This document shows, one piece after another, positions 42,688-54,633 of a stretch of DNA of 64,000 bases. The notes under the pieces are model-generated. The model saw only the letters and a program-made list of their open reading frames with translations, was not told where the DNA came from and searched no databases. The first letter of the stretch is position 1. Each line of letters begins with the position of its first letter. The stretch is taken from assembly GCF_023534745.1 (NCBI RefSeq), contig NZ_JAMHJQ010000001.1:628110-692109 (forward strand), in the 5' to 3' direction. Position numbers and translations under genes: made by a program. Origin of the DNA: Streptomyces sp. 35G-GA-8 (GTDB lineage Bacteria; Actinomycetota; Actinomycetes; Streptomycetales; Streptomycetaceae).

Positions 42688-43887
42688 CTAAGTGAAGGCA
42701 GGAGTCCCTGCCGGGAGGGCGCTCTCCAGAAGAGTCGAATCACCCATCTCGCTCAGGACGAGGGCGAGCGCGCCCAGCACCTCGGCGCGGCCCCCGAGCG
42801 CCCCGGGGAGCACCGACAACTGCCGTGCCGCGCTGGGGATCGCGTACCGGGAGACGGACTCGCGTATGGGCCCGAGCACCAGTTCCCCAGCCTCCGCCAG
42901 ATCCCCCCCGAGCACCACCCGGCTGGGGTTGAGGAGATTGCAGAGATTGGCCACGCCACTGCCGATGTGCCTGCCGACATCGGCGATCACCCGGCGGCAG
43001 CCCGGATCGCCCTCCCTGGCGAGCTGGACGACACGCTCCATGGTGAGATCCACGCCATGGCTGGGCCGGAGCAGCGGCAGTACGTAGCGGGCCGCCGTGA
43101 AGGTCTCCAGGCAGCCTCGGTTGCCGCAGCGGCAGACGGGGCCCGACTCGTCGAGCGTGATGTGGCCGATCTCGCCGGCCGTACCGCCGGGGCCTCGGTA
43201 GATCTGGCCGTCTATCACCAGCCCGGAGCCGACCCCGCTGGCGACCTTGATGTAGGCGAGGTCCCTGACCCCGCGACCGCTCCCCCAGACCAGCTCGCCG
43301 AGTGCGCCGAGGTTGGCGTCGTTGTCGACGTACACCGGTACGCCGAGCCGCCCGGCCAGCTCGTCGCTCGGGTTGATGCCGGTCCAGCCGGGGAGGATCG
43401 AGGTGGAGCCGAGCGTGCCCGACTCGACGTCTATCGGCCCGGGGACACCGAGGCCGACGCCGATCACCTTCTGGCGGCTGACTCCGGTGGTGACGATCAG
43501 CCGCTCGACCAGTTCCTCGGCCCGGCCGAAACCCTGCGCGGACGAGGCGTCCACATCCAGGGGCTCCGACTCCTCCGCGAGCACCTGATGGGCCAGATTG
43601 CCGACCGCCACCCGCAGATGCGTATGACCGAAATCCACCCCGATGACGATGCCCGCGTCCCCGCTGAGCGAGACGCTGCGGGCCCGGCGGCCACCCGCCG
43701 AGGTGGGCGTGACCTGGACAGTCCCGCCCTCCTTCAGCTCACGGACGATATTGGAGACCGTGGCCGCCGACAGTCCCGTGCTTCTGGCGATCTCCGCCTG
43801 GGTGAGCGAACCGGCCATGCGCACCGCCCGCACGACCCGTTCGAGGTTGGCCCGGTGCAGAGACGACTGCGACCCCGGAGTCTCCAC
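42688..43887 (-). CDS. rok7B7: ROK-family transcriptional regulator (Rok7B7-like)
   Basis: The 399-residue protein has an N-terminal winged helix-turn-helix (about 15-70: RAVRMAGSLTQAEIARSTGLSAATVSNIVRELKEGG), followed by the ROK sugar-kinase-like domain. That domain has GVDFGHTHLRVAVGN, IGVGLGVPGPID, the zinc-binding CRCGNRGCLET and VVLGGDLAEAGELV. The position next to xylFGH and ngcEFG is that of S. coelicolor Rok7B7, a regulator of xylose transport, carbon control and development. An ATG at 43887 opens the coding region. The kinase catalytic Asp region (YVDNDANLGALGE) is retained, so sugar binding is likely. Confidence 0.88.
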   Translation of the reverse strand: METPGSQSSLHRANLERVVRAVRMAGSLTQAEIARSTGLSAATVSNIVRELKEGGTVQVTPTSAGGRRARSVSLSGDAGIVIGVDFGHTHLRVAVGNLAHQVLAEESEPLDVDASSAQGFGRAEELVERLIVTTGVSRQKVIGVGLGVPGPIDVESGTLGSTSILPGWTGINPSDELAGRLGVPVYVDNDANLGALGELVWGSGRGVRDLAYIKVASGVGSGLVIDGQIYRGPGGTAGEIGHITLDESGPVCRCGNRGCLETFTAARYVLPLLRPSHGVDLTMERVVQLAREGDPGCRRVIADVGRHIGSGVANLCNLLNPSRVVLGGDLAEAGELVLGPIRESVSRYAIPSAARQLSVLPGALGGRAEVLGALALVLSEMGDSTLLESALPAGTPAFT

Positions 43888-44040
43888 GACTCATCCACTC
43901 CTGCCCTTGGCGGACGGCACGACCACCGCCCCCGGCCGGGGCCGCGCCAATGAGACCCCGACGTATCTCCAACTTGTGAACCCTAAGCTCAGCCTTTGGG
44001 GCGCCTTCCCGTCAAGACCTTGAGCGATCGGAACACGCCG

Positions 44041-44073
44041 AACCGCCCGCCGGCCGAGGCCGACGGGCGGGTT
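44041..44073 (-). terminator. Hairpin terminator after ngcG
   Basis: AACCGCCCG (44041-44049) and the following CGGCC pair with GGCCG and CGGGCGGGTT (44058-44073) around a two-base loop, with one mismatch and one bulged G. It lies 16 bp beyond the ngcG stop on the minus strand and is followed by the rok7B7 promoter region. Confidence 0.6.
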
Positions 44074-44088
44074 CGTCCGGCTGACGCG

Positions 44089-45024
44089 CTACTTCAGCGC
44101 TCCCGCCGTCAGCCCGGCGACCACCTGGCGCTGGAAGATGATGTACGCGGCGAGCACGGGCAGCATCGCCATCACCAGCCCGGCGAAGAGACCTGACCAG
44201 TCCCCCTTGTATCCCTGGCTGACGGCGAGCTGGACCAGCCCCTGGGAGAGGACCTTGTGGTCCGGGTCGGTGTTGAGCACCGTGGGCAGCAGGTACTGGT
44301 TCCACTGCCCGAGGAAGTTGAAGATACCGACGCTGATCAGACCCGGCTTGGCCATCGGCAGCATCACCTGGAAGAAGGTCCTGGTGTGCGAGGCCCCGTC
44401 GATGATCGCCGCTTCCGCCACCGAGGTCGGCAGCGTTCTGAAGAACGAGGTCAGGAAGAAGACCGTGAACGGCAGCGAGTACGCGATGTAGACCAGGATC
44501 AGACCGTGGATCGTGTTCAGCAGGCCCATATTGTTCATGACATAAAACAACGGGACCAGCGCGAGGATGATCGGGAAGCTCATCCCGCCGATGAACAAGT
44601 AGTAGATGAGCCGGTTGCCGGGGAACTCGAAGCGGGCCAGCACATACGCCGCCATCGAGCCGAGCAGCAGCGTGCCGAACAGTGAACCCGCCACCACCAG
44701 AACGGTGTTGAGGAAGTAGTCGCTCATATGCGCCTGGGTCCAGGCGCGCGACCAGTTCTCGAAGTGCAGCGTGTCCGGCAGGGACCACGGCGAGGTGAAG
44801 ATCGACTTGTCGTCCTTGAAGGACGTCATCACCGCCCACAGCAGCGGCATCGCGACCAGGAAGGCCCAGATGACGAGCACGCCGTGGGAGAAGACATTGA
44901 GCACGCCGCCGGTCTTCGACTCCTTGTCGGGCGGGGCGGCCGTCTTGGTCACGGGGGGCCGGGTCCGTACGGCGTCCGCCGGCGGAGGCGTGTCGGCGGG
45001 GGGAGGGGTCTCAGTGGTCTTCAT
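44089..45024 (-). CDS. ngcG: Carbohydrate ABC transporter permease NgcG
   Basis: The 311-residue CUT1 permease of the MalG type has six hydrophobic segments and the conserved EAA loop (PTSVAEAAIIDGASHTRTFFQVMLPMAKPGL, about 208-240). The N-terminal 35 residues are cytoplasmic, Pro/Thr-rich. Together with NgcF and NgcE it would import N-acetylglucosamine or chitobiose; this identity rests on gene order conserved with S. coelicolor as I recall. The operon encodes no ATPase, so a shared ATPase such as MsiK must serve it. The ATG overlaps the ngcF stop by one base (TGATG). Confidence 0.85.
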   Translation of the reverse strand: MKTTETPPPADTPPPADAVRTRPPVTKTAAPPDKESKTGGVLNVFSHGVLVIWAFLVAMPLLWAVMTSFKDDKSIFTSPWSLPDTLHFENWSRAWTQAHMSDYFLNTVLVVAGSLFGTLLLGSMAAYVLARFEFPGNRLIYYLFIGGMSFPIILALVPLFYVMNNMGLLNTIHGLILVYIAYSLPFTVFFLTSFFRTLPTSVAEAAIIDGASHTRTFFQVMLPMAKPGLISVGIFNFLGQWNQYLLPTVLNTDPDHKVLSQGLVQLAVSQGYKGDWSGLFAGLVMAMLPVLAAYIIFQRQVVAGLTAGALK

Positions 45025-45947
45025 CAGAACTCCAGCCGCTCACGTCGACCCAGCCGCATCACGATGGCGGCGAAGGCCAGCGTGACGACGAGGAGGGCGA
45101 CACCGATCGTGGTCGCATAGGCCGCCTGACCGTCACGGAACGCCTTCTGGTAGACGAGCAACGTCAGCACATTGGTGGAATCGGCGGGACCGCCGGGACC
45201 CACGGTCATGATCTGGACGACCGCGAAGGACTCCGCGCCCAGGGCGAGAATGCCCATGTAGACCCAGCCGGACTGCACGGTGTCCCACAGCAGCGGCAGG
45301 GTGATCCGGAAGAAGGTGGTGACACGGCTCGCGCCGTCCAGCAGCGCCGCCTCGTAGAAGTCCTTCGGAATGGAGGCCATGCCCGCGGAGAAGAGAACGA
45401 CGAAGAAGCCCGTCGTGCTCCACACCAGGACGGCCATCACACACCACAGCGCGAGGTTCGGATCGCCCAGCCAGTCCGGCTTCACGCTGTCCAGACCGAT
45501 CGCGCTGAACGCGGAGTTGATGGCGCCGCTGTTCGGGTTGTACGCGAACTGGAAAAGCAGGGCGACGATCGCGATCGAGAGCACTTGCGGGAAGAAGTAG
45601 ACGATCTTGTAGAACGAGGATCCGCGGACCCCCGCGACGGCCGCCCCCTTCCGGCTGCGCCCGCCGACATTCAGCATGAAGGCGAAGAACAGCGCGAGGC
45701 CGAGGACCACCACGGGCAGCAGAAGCGCGAAGATCAGACTGTGCTGGAGAGAACTCCAGAAGGTGTCGTCGTCGAGCATCCGGATGTAGTTGTCGAAGCC
45801 CACCATCGTGAAGTCAGGGCTGAGACCGGTCCAGTCCGTGAACGAGTAATAGATGGACTGGATGAATGGCCATACGACGAAGAGCGCGTATATCGCCAGG
45901 GGGAATACCAGAAACCCCACAATGAACCGGTACTTGCCGTGTTGCAT
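45024..45947 (-). CDS. ngcF: Carbohydrate ABC transporter permease NgcF
   Basis: The 307-residue CUT1 permease of the MalF type has six hydrophobic helices, beginning KYRFIVGFLVFPLAIYALFVVW, and the EAA loop (IPKDFYEAALLDGASRVTTFFRITLPLLWDT, about 193-223) that docks the ATPase. It sits between ngcE and ngcG in a compact operon. The first extracytoplasmic loop carries DWTGLSPDFTMVGFDNYIRML, a common feature of MalF-type partners. The start is the ATG at 45947. Confidence 0.86.
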   Translation of the reverse strand: MQHGKYRFIVGFLVFPLAIYALFVVWPFIQSIYYSFTDWTGLSPDFTMVGFDNYIRMLDDDTFWSSLQHSLIFALLLPVVVLGLALFFAFMLNVGGRSRKGAAVAGVRGSSFYKIVYFFPQVLSIAIVALLFQFAYNPNSGAINSAFSAIGLDSVKPDWLGDPNLALWCVMAVLVWSTTGFFVVLFSAGMASIPKDFYEAALLDGASRVTTFFRITLPLLWDTVQSGWVYMGILALGAESFAVVQIMTVGPGGPADSTNVLTLLVYQKAFRDGQAAYATTIGVALLVVTLAFAAIVMRLGRRERLEF

Positions 45948-46052
45948 GTCTCCCGACCCCGAATCTCCGGCGGGTGCCGCCGTGCTGCCTTGGGGGCCCG
46001 TGCGACGGGCCGGAACCGGAAGCCCCGGCGGGGCCTCCGGTCACTTCCACTC

Positions 46053-47498
46053 CTACTGGTGCTTGTAGTGCTTGATGGAGGTGTCCTTGGCAGCCGCGTC
46101 GGCGTACTCCTGGCACTTGTTGATGGCCTCGACGGGGGTGAGACGTCCGGCCATCATCTCGCCGAGCGCGCCCACGCCGATCTTCTCCTTCTGGAGCGCC
46201 ACGTACCAGTCCTGGAGCCGGGGGTTGAGCACATTGGCACCGGCCTTGGCCAGCGCGTCCACCCCGGCCTGCAGCGCGCTGGAGAGGGTGAGTCCGTCGG
46301 TGCCGCCGTTGAAGGAGCTCAGCGACTTCACCTTGGACGTGAAGTTCTTCGACGACGCCTCGCTGAGCATGATGCGCAGCTGCTCCATGCCGCCGTCGGG
46401 GTTCTTGGCGTTCGCCGGTACGACGAAGGGCTCGCCGCCTGACGCCCAGAGCGTGCCGAAGGGGAGCTTGTCCGAGCTGTCCAGGCTGGACGGCGCGGCC
46501 ACCTTCATCTGGAAGTCCGCCGGCGTCGTCTTCGCCGCCTCGTTCTCCACCCAGGAGCCGTTCGGGATGAACAGCGCCTTGCCCTCGGTCCACGCGGTCT
46601 GCGACTGGATGTGGTCGAGACCCGGGGTGCCCTGGAGGATGTAGCCCTTCTTGAAGAGCTCGAAGTACGCCTCGAAGGCGGACTTCACCGCAGGGTGCTT
46701 CCAGGCGCCCGGCTCCAGGTTGTCAATGGCGTCGAGGACCTCGCGGCCGCCGATCTTGCCGATGAACGGGTAGAGCGAGAAGGGGAGGTAGTACGGGTAC
46801 TTGCCGGCGTACGTCCAGCCCGCGATGCCCTGCTTCTTGGCCTTCGCGCAGAGGGCCAGCATGGCGTCCCAGTCCTCGGGGTACTCCGCGTCGAGCTTGT
46901 CGAGCGCGGTCTGCGAGTACCACACGCCGTAGACGGTGTAGGCGTAGTAGAGGATCCAGACCGGGTCGCCGTCGAACTGACCCATCTCCACGACACCGGG
47001 GCGCAGCGTCTCGCGGACCTTCTTGGCCGGGTCGTCGATGGAGGGCGCGTCCAGCAGCGGGGTGAGGTCGGCGAGCTGCTTCTTGCCGACGAGAACGCCC
47101 ATGTCCATCTGCTCGGCGCCCGAGTTGTCGATCAGGTCGGGCGGGGTGCCGCCGTTGAAGCGCGGCTGCAGCTCGGACTGGATCTTCTGGGTCGGGGTGA
47201 ACTTCACCTTGGCCCCGGGGAACGCCTTCTCGTACTCCTTGACGGCGTCCGTGGCGTACTCCGTACCGAATCCGCCGTCGAACAGGACGAAGTCGAGAGG
47301 CGCGCTCGCGTTCACCCCGAGCGGGTTCTTCTCGGTCGCCTCGCCCTTCTCGACCTTCTTGTCGCTCCCGCTGTCGCCACTGGCACAAGAGGCCAGGAAG
47401 CTCATCGTCGGGACGGTGATCAGACCGATCGCGGCGGACCGCTTGATCACATCACGACGGCCAAGGCCCTCGCTGTTCTGAGCGGAGGTGGATCCCAT
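46053..47498 (-). CDS. ngcE: Carbohydrate ABC transporter substrate-binding lipoprotein NgcE
   Basis: The 481-residue protein starts MGSTSAQNSEGLGRRDVIKR. It combines a twin-arginine motif (RRDVIKR) with a lipobox (SFLASC, Cys about residue 38), so it is probably a Tat-exported lipoprotein. The mature part has the CUT1 binding-protein fold with Trp/Tyr-rich patches (DWDAMLALCAKAKKQGIAGWTYAGKYPYYLPFSLYPFIGKIGG) able to stack on sugar rings. Family and position match NgcE of the N-acetylglucosamine/diacetylchitobiose importer. The ATG at 47498 is preferred; a longer in-frame extension crosses the promoter. A DasR-type box lies 167 bp upstream. Confidence 0.87.
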   Translation of the reverse strand: MGSTSAQNSEGLGRRDVIKRSAAIGLITVPTMSFLASCASGDSGSDKKVEKGEATEKNPLGVNASAPLDFVLFDGGFGTEYATDAVKEYEKAFPGAKVKFTPTQKIQSELQPRFNGGTPPDLIDNSGAEQMDMGVLVGKKQLADLTPLLDAPSIDDPAKKVRETLRPGVVEMGQFDGDPVWILYYAYTVYGVWYSQTALDKLDAEYPEDWDAMLALCAKAKKQGIAGWTYAGKYPYYLPFSLYPFIGKIGGREVLDAIDNLEPGAWKHPAVKSAFEAYFELFKKGYILQGTPGLDHIQSQTAWTEGKALFIPNGSWVENEAAKTTPADFQMKVAAPSSLDSSDKLPFGTLWASGGEPFVVPANAKNPDGGMEQLRIMLSEASSKNFTSKVKSLSSFNGGTDGLTLSSALQAGVDALAKAGANVLNPRLQDWYVALQKEKIGVGALGEMMAGRLTPVEAINKCQEYADAAAKDTSIKHYKHQ

Positions 47499-47664
47499 GC
47501 TCAAGTCCTCGCCTTCTCCAGGACTCAGGCGGTGTACCGGTCGCCCGTCCTTCTCTTCTGAGGCGAAGGGCCCCGCCACCGCGGTCAAATGAAGCTGGGT
47601 CGTGCGGAATTGCTGTGCTTGATCGTGCTGGGTCGTGCTCGATCGCAACGCTTGGCCGGACGCG

Positions 47665-47680
47665 ACAGGTATAGTCCACT
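47665..47680. promoter_or_regulatory. DasR-responsive element (dre)-like box
   Basis: The 16-mer ACAGGTATAGTCCACT matches the DasR site consensus ACTGGTCTAGACCACT at 13 of 16 positions, with the GGT and CCAC half-sites intact. It overlaps the -10 hexamer (TATACC on the minus strand, 47673-47668) of a good promoter for ngcE. DasR is the GntR-type GlcNAc repressor of Streptomyces, so control of a GlcNAc/chitobiose importer fits. The consensus is quoted from memory. Confidence 0.6.
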
Positions 47681-47697
47681 TCCCGCCGACGGGGCAA
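47668..47697 (-). promoter_or_regulatory. ngcEFG promoter (-35 TTGCCC, 18-bp spacer, -10 TATACC)
   Basis: On the minus strand TTGCCC (47697-47692) and TATACC (47673-47668) are separated by 18 bp, a normal vegetative promoter. Transcription would begin about 160 bases upstream of the ngcE ATG, giving a long leader. The dre-like box covers the -10. Confidence 0.5.
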
Positions 47698-47831
47698 GAT
47701 CGAAAGCAGGTTTGGACGGCAGTCTTTCCCGAGTTGAGACCTCGTGGATATCTGAGCCGGGTGTGTACTCATTCGACCACCTCGGTCTCTCAAGAATGAG
47801 CCATTCCGATCACGCCATCCCGGCAACACCC

Positions 47832-47862
47832 TTGACACCACACGTCACTTGGCCCCTACTGG
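47832..47862 (+). promoter_or_regulatory. Promoter-like -35 TTGACA upstream of the GH92 gene
   Basis: TTGACA (47832-47837) is a consensus -35. The best -10 at a usable distance is TACTGG (47857-47862, 19-bp spacer), which is weak. Transcription would start just before the LacI-type operator at 47879-47890, so a bound repressor could block elongation or initiation. Confidence 0.35.
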
Positions 47863-47878
47863 ACCCTGCGCTTCGTTT

Positions 47879-47890
47879 GACAACGTTGTC
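47879..47890. promoter_or_regulatory. LacI-type operator GACAACGTTGTC
   Basis: A perfect 12-bp palindrome with the central CG characteristic of LacI/GalR-family sites lies 30 bp before the ATG of the GH92 gene. The surrounding bases extend it imperfectly (TTGACAACGTTGTCCA). Such operators are common at Streptomyces secreted glycosidase genes. No lacI-family gene is in the window, so the regulator is encoded elsewhere. Confidence 0.6.
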
Positions 47891-47920
47891 CAACTTGGTA
47901 CGCAGGATGAAAGGCTCGGT

Positions 47921-50900
47921 ATGCGGCAGAGAACCGGACCCCGGCACAGACAATGGCATACGGCCGCCCTGGTGGCGGCCGCCTCACTGCTCGTCGTCAC
48001 AGCACAGTCGGCGGCTATCGCACAACCCGCCCAACCGAAGTCGGCGGAAAGGGAATTCACCTCCTCCTTCGAGGCGGATGAACCCCAGCCGGACTGGCGC
48101 AATACCGTCGAAGTGGGGCCTGACGGGGCGAAGCGGGCATCCGGCGTCGACGGCGGCTTCACCAACGGGATTCCGGGCAATGTCACCGACCGGGTCGTGG
48201 AGTTGCGCGCGAGCGGGGAGAACACGGGCGGCGGTGAGACCAAGGAGAACCTCATCGACGTCCAGTCGGCCACGAAGTGGCTGGCGTTCGAGCCGACCGC
48301 CTGGATCGAGTTCGATCTCGACGCGCCGGTCAAGGTCGTCACGTACGCGCTGACCTCGGCGAACGACCACGACGAGCGCGACCCCAAGGACTGGACGCTC
48401 CAGGGCTCCACCGACGGCAAGGAGTGGAAGGAGCTGGACTCCCGGAAGGGCGAGACCTTCACGGAGCGGTTCCAGACCAAGTCCTACGACATCGCCGTCC
48501 CGGGCCAGGCCGCCTACCAGCACTTCCGGCTGGACATCACGGCGAACAACGGCGCCTCCGACGCGACCCAGCTGGCCGACGTGCAGTTCTCCGACGGGGA
48601 CACGAGCACACCCGCGCCCCAGGACATGCGCACCCAGGTGGACCGCGGCCCCTCCGGCTCCCCCACCGCCAAGTCCGGCGCCGGATTCACCGGTACGAAG
48701 GCGCTGAAGTACGCCGGTACGCACCAGGGGGACGGGCGGGCGTACTCGTACAACAAGGTCTTCGACGTCCACACCGCCATACGGCGCGACACCGCGCTCT
48801 CGTACCGGATCTATCCCTCCCTCCCGGAGACGGATCTGAACTATCCGGCCACGAATGTCTCGGTCGATCTCGCCTTCACCGACGGCACCTATCTGAGTGA
48901 TCTGAAGGCCACCGACGCGCACGGCGGGCTGCTGACGCCTCAGGGCCAGGGCGACGCCAAGCGGCTCTATGTCAACCAGTGGAACCAGGTGGACGCCCGG
49001 ATCGGCGCCGTGGCGGCGGGCAAGACCGTCGACCGGATCCTGGTGGCGTACGACTCCCGCAAGGGCCCGGCGAAGTTCCAGGGCTGGATCGATGACATCA
49101 GCCTGGCGCCCAAGGCCCCCGAGAAGCGGCTGGCGCATCTGTCGGACTACGCCTCCACCACCCGCGGCACGAACTCCAGCGGCTCGTTCTCGCGCGGAAA
49201 CACCTTCCCCGCGACCGCCGTGCCCCATGGCTTCAACTTCTGGACGCCGGTGACCAACGCCGGTTCCACCAGCTGGCTCTACGAGTACAGCCGAGCCAAC
49301 AACGCCGACAATCTGCCGACCGTGCAGGCCTTCAGCGCCAGCCATGAGCCGAGCCCCTGGATGGGCGACCGGCAGACCTTCCAGGTGATGCCGTCGGTGG
49401 CCGCCGGGACACCCGAGGCGTCCCGTACCGCGCGGGCGCTGCCCTTCCGGCACGAGAACGAGATCGCGAAGCCGCACTACTACGGCGTGACGTTCGAGAA
49501 CGGTCTCAAGACCGAGATGACCCCGACCGACCACGCGGCGATGATGCGGTTCACCTATCCCGGTGACAACGCCAGCATGGTGTTCGACAACATCTCCAAC
49601 GCGGGGGGACTCACCCTCGACCCGGCGACCCGTTCCTTCTCCGGCTTCTCCGACGTGAAGAGCGGACTGTCGACCGGCGCGACACGGCTCTTCGTCTACG
49701 GCGTCTTCGACGCGCCGGTCACCGCGAGCGGCAAGCTCTCCGGCGGCGGGGGCGCCGATGTCACCGGCTATCTGCGCTTCGACGCCGGCAAGGACCGTAC
49801 CGTCACCCTGCGGCTCGCGACCTCGCTGATCAGCCTCGACCAGGCGAAGAAGAACCTCTCCGACGAGATCCCCGCCACCACCCGCTTCGAGCGGGTCAAG
49901 GACCGGGCGCAGAGCGCCTGGGACGACATCCTGGGGCGGGTGGAGGTGGAGGGCGCGGACCACGACCAGCTGACCACGCTCTACTCCAGCCTCTACCGGC
50001 TGTATCTGTATCCCAACTCCGGTTTCGAGAACACCGGTACGAAGTCCCGCCCGAAGCAGCAGTACGCCAGCCCGTTCTCGCCGCGGACGGGGGCCGACAC
50101 CCCGACCCAGACCGGCGCGAAGATCGTCGACGGCGAGGTGTATGTCAACAACGGCTTCTGGGACACCTACCGGACGACCTGGCCCGCGTACTCCTTCCTC
50201 ACCCCGAAGAAGGCCGGTGAGCTGGTGGACGGCTTCGTCCAGCAGTACAAGGACGGCGGCTGGATCTCCCGCTGGTCCTCCCCCGGCTACGCGGACCTGA
50301 TGACCGGCACCAGCTCGGACGTGGCCTTCGCCGACGCCTACGTCAAGGGTGTCGACTTCGACGCGGAGGCGGCGTACGAGGCGGCGCTGAAGAACGCGAC
50401 CGTGGTGCCGCCCAGCTCCGGTGTGGGCCGCAAGGGCATGGAGACATCGCCGTTCCTCCGCTACGCCTCCACGGAGACCCATGAGGGTCTGTCCTGGTCG
50501 CTGGAGGGCTACCTCAACGACTACGGCCTGTCGAAGATGGGCGAGGCGCTCTACAAGAAGACGAAGAAGGAGCGCTACAAGGAGGAGTCCGAGTACTTCC
50601 GCAACCGCGCCCAGAACTATGTCTCGCTCTTCGACTCGAAGGCCGGCTTCTTCCAGGGCCGTAACCTCAAGGGCGACTGGCGGGTCCCCTCCGACTCGTT
50701 CGATCCGCGAGTGTGGGGCTACGACTACACCGAGACGAACGCGTGGGGCTACGCCTTCACGGCGGTCCAGGACAGCCGCGGGCTCGCCAACCTCTACGGC
50801 GGGCGCTCCGGTCTCGCGGACAAGCTGGACACCTACTTCGCGACCCCCGAGACGGCGGGACCCGAGTTCGTCGGCTCGTACGGCGGTGTCATCCACGAGA

Positions 50901-51766
50901 TGACGGAGGCGCGCGACGTACGGATGGGGATGTACGGCCACTCCAACCAGGTCGCCCACCACGCCGCGTACATGTACAACGCGGCCTCGCAGCCCTGGAA
51001 GACGCAGGAGAAGGTGCGCGAGGTCCTGGGACGGCTCTATGTCGGCAGCGAGATCGGCCAGGGCTACCACGGCGACGAGGACAACGGCGAGCAGTCCGGG
51101 TGGTACCTCTTCTCCGCGCTCGGCTTCTATCCGCTCGTGATGGGCAGCGGGGAGTACGCGATCGGCTCGCCGCTCTTCACCAAGGCGACCGTCCATCTGG
51201 ACAACGGCCGCACGCTGGTCGTCAAGGCGCCGAAGAACAGCGACAAGAACATCTACGTCCAGGGCCTGAAGGTCAACGGCAAGTCCTGGAACTCCACGGC
51301 GCTCCCGCACGATGTGCTGGCGCGCGGCGGGCAGTTGGAGTTCGCGATGGGTCCGAAGCCGTCGTCCTGGGGCACGGGTGAGAACGCCGCGCCGGTCTCG
51401 ATCCAGCAGGACGACAAGGCGCCGTCGCCGCGCACCGACGCGCTGACCGCGTCGGGCCCGCTCTTCGACGACTCCTCGCGCACCTCGGCCCCGGTCGAGT
51501 CCGTGGAGCTGCCGGTGGCGTCGGCGACGAAGGCGGTCCAGTACACCCTGACGTCCGCCGCGGCGACGAAGGCCCCGACCGGCTGGACGCTCCAGGGCTC
51601 GGCGGACGGCACGACCTGGCGCGACCTGGACACCCGCTCGGGCCAGTCGTTCGGCTGGGACCGGCAGACCCGGGTCTTCACCGTCGGCGAGCCGGGGTCA
51701 TACGCGAAGTACCGCCTGGTGAGCGACGCCCCGTCGACCCTGGCGGAGGTGGAGCTGCTGCGCTAG
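47921..51766 (+). CDS. Secreted GH92 family alpha-mannosidase with discoidin-type domains
   Basis: The 1281-residue exported enzyme has a signal peptide, about residues 1-35, ending in QSAAIAQ. An N-terminal F5/8-type carbohydrate-binding module (about 70-165: ATKWLAFEPTAWIEFDLDAPVKVV, GWTLQGSTDG-like strand) precedes a second beta domain. The GH92 core (about 400-1150) has YGGVIHEMTEARDVRMGMYGHSNQVAHH, GYHGDEDNGEQSGWYLFSALGFYPL and TGTSSDVAFADAYVKG. A C-terminal discoidin-like repeat (WTLQGSADGTTWRDLD) ends it. GH92 enzymes remove alpha-mannose from N-glycans or mannans using calcium. The ATG at 47921 is preferred over an upstream frame extension that lacks a signal. It is divergent from ngcE. 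Confidence 0.92.
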   Translation: MRQRTGPRHRQWHTAALVAAASLLVVTAQSAAIAQPAQPKSAEREFTSSFEADEPQPDWRNTVEVGPDGAKRASGVDGGFTNGIPGNVTDRVVELRASGENTGGGETKENLIDVQSATKWLAFEPTAWIEFDLDAPVKVVTYALTSANDHDERDPKDWTLQGSTDGKEWKELDSRKGETFTERFQTKSYDIAVPGQAAYQHFRLDITANNGASDATQLADVQFSDGDTSTPAPQDMRTQVDRGPSGSPTAKSGAGFTGTKALKYAGTHQGDGRAYSYNKVFDVHTAIRRDTALSYRIYPSLPETDLNYPATNVSVDLAFTDGTYLSDLKATDAHGGLLTPQGQGDAKRLYVNQWNQVDARIGAVAAGKTVDRILVAYDSRKGPAKFQGWIDDISLAPKAPEKRLAHLSDYASTTRGTNSSGSFSRGNTFPATAVPHGFNFWTPVTNAGSTSWLYEYSRANNADNLPTVQAFSASHEPSPWMGDRQTFQVMPSVAAGTPEASRTARALPFRHENEIAKPHYYGVTFENGLKTEMTPTDHAAMMRFTYPGDNASMVFDNISNAGGLTLDPATRSFSGFSDVKSGLSTGATRLFVYGVFDAPVTASGKLSGGGGADVTGYLRFDAGKDRTVTLRLATSLISLDQAKKNLSDEIPATTRFERVKDRAQSAWDDILGRVEVEGADHDQLTTLYSSLYRLYLYPNSGFENTGTKSRPKQQYASPFSPRTGADTPTQTGAKIVDGEVYVNNGFWDTYRTTWPAYSFLTPKKAGELVDGFVQQYKDGGWISRWSSPGYADLMTGTSSDVAFADAYVKGVDFDAEAAYEAALKNATVVPPSSGVGRKGMETSPFLRYASTETHEGLSWSLEGYLNDYGLSKMGEALYKKTKKERYKEESEYFRNRAQNYVSLFDSKAGFFQGRNLKGDWRVPSDSFDPRVWGYDYTETNAWGYAFTAVQDSRGLANLYGGRSGLADKLDTYFATPETAGPEFVGSYGGVIHEMTEARDVRMGMYGHSNQVAHHAAYMYNAASQPWKTQEKVREVLGRLYVGSEIGQGYHGDEDNGEQSGWYLFSALGFYPLVMGSGEYAIGSPLFTKATVHLDNGRTLVVKAPKNSDKNIYVQGLKVNGKSWNSTALPHDVLARGGQLEFAMGPKPSSWGTGENAAPVSIQQDDKAPSPRTDALTASGPLFDDSSRTSAPVESVELPVASATKAVQYTLTSAAATKAPTGWTLQGSADGTTWRDLDTRSGQSFGWDRQTRVFTVGEPGSYAKYRLVSDAPSTLAEVELLR

Positions 51767-51790
51767 CCACGTGGTTCGCGCGCTGAACGG

Positions 51791-51836
51791 CGAGGGCCGT
51801 GCCCCGTACTCTCCGTACGGGACACGGCCCTCGTTT
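51791..51836. terminator. 18-bp hairpin between converging GH92 and aconitase genes
   Basis: Arms 51791-51808 and 51816-51833 pair with one mismatch around a 7-base loop, and TTT follows on the plus strand. It lies 24 bp after the GH92 stop and 15 bp after the aconitase stop, so it can end both transcripts. Confidence 0.8.
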
Positions 51837-51851
51837 CCGTCGCAGCGCCCG

Positions 51852-54632
<2,781 letters not shown>

Positions 54633-54633
54633 C

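Noticed and set aside
47984-51310. A 1108-codon open frame antisense to the GH92 gene
   Set aside because: GC-rich third positions keep the antisense frame open. Its translation is Arg/Val/Gly/Leu-rich without domains, whereas the plus strand has a signal peptide and full GH92 motifs.
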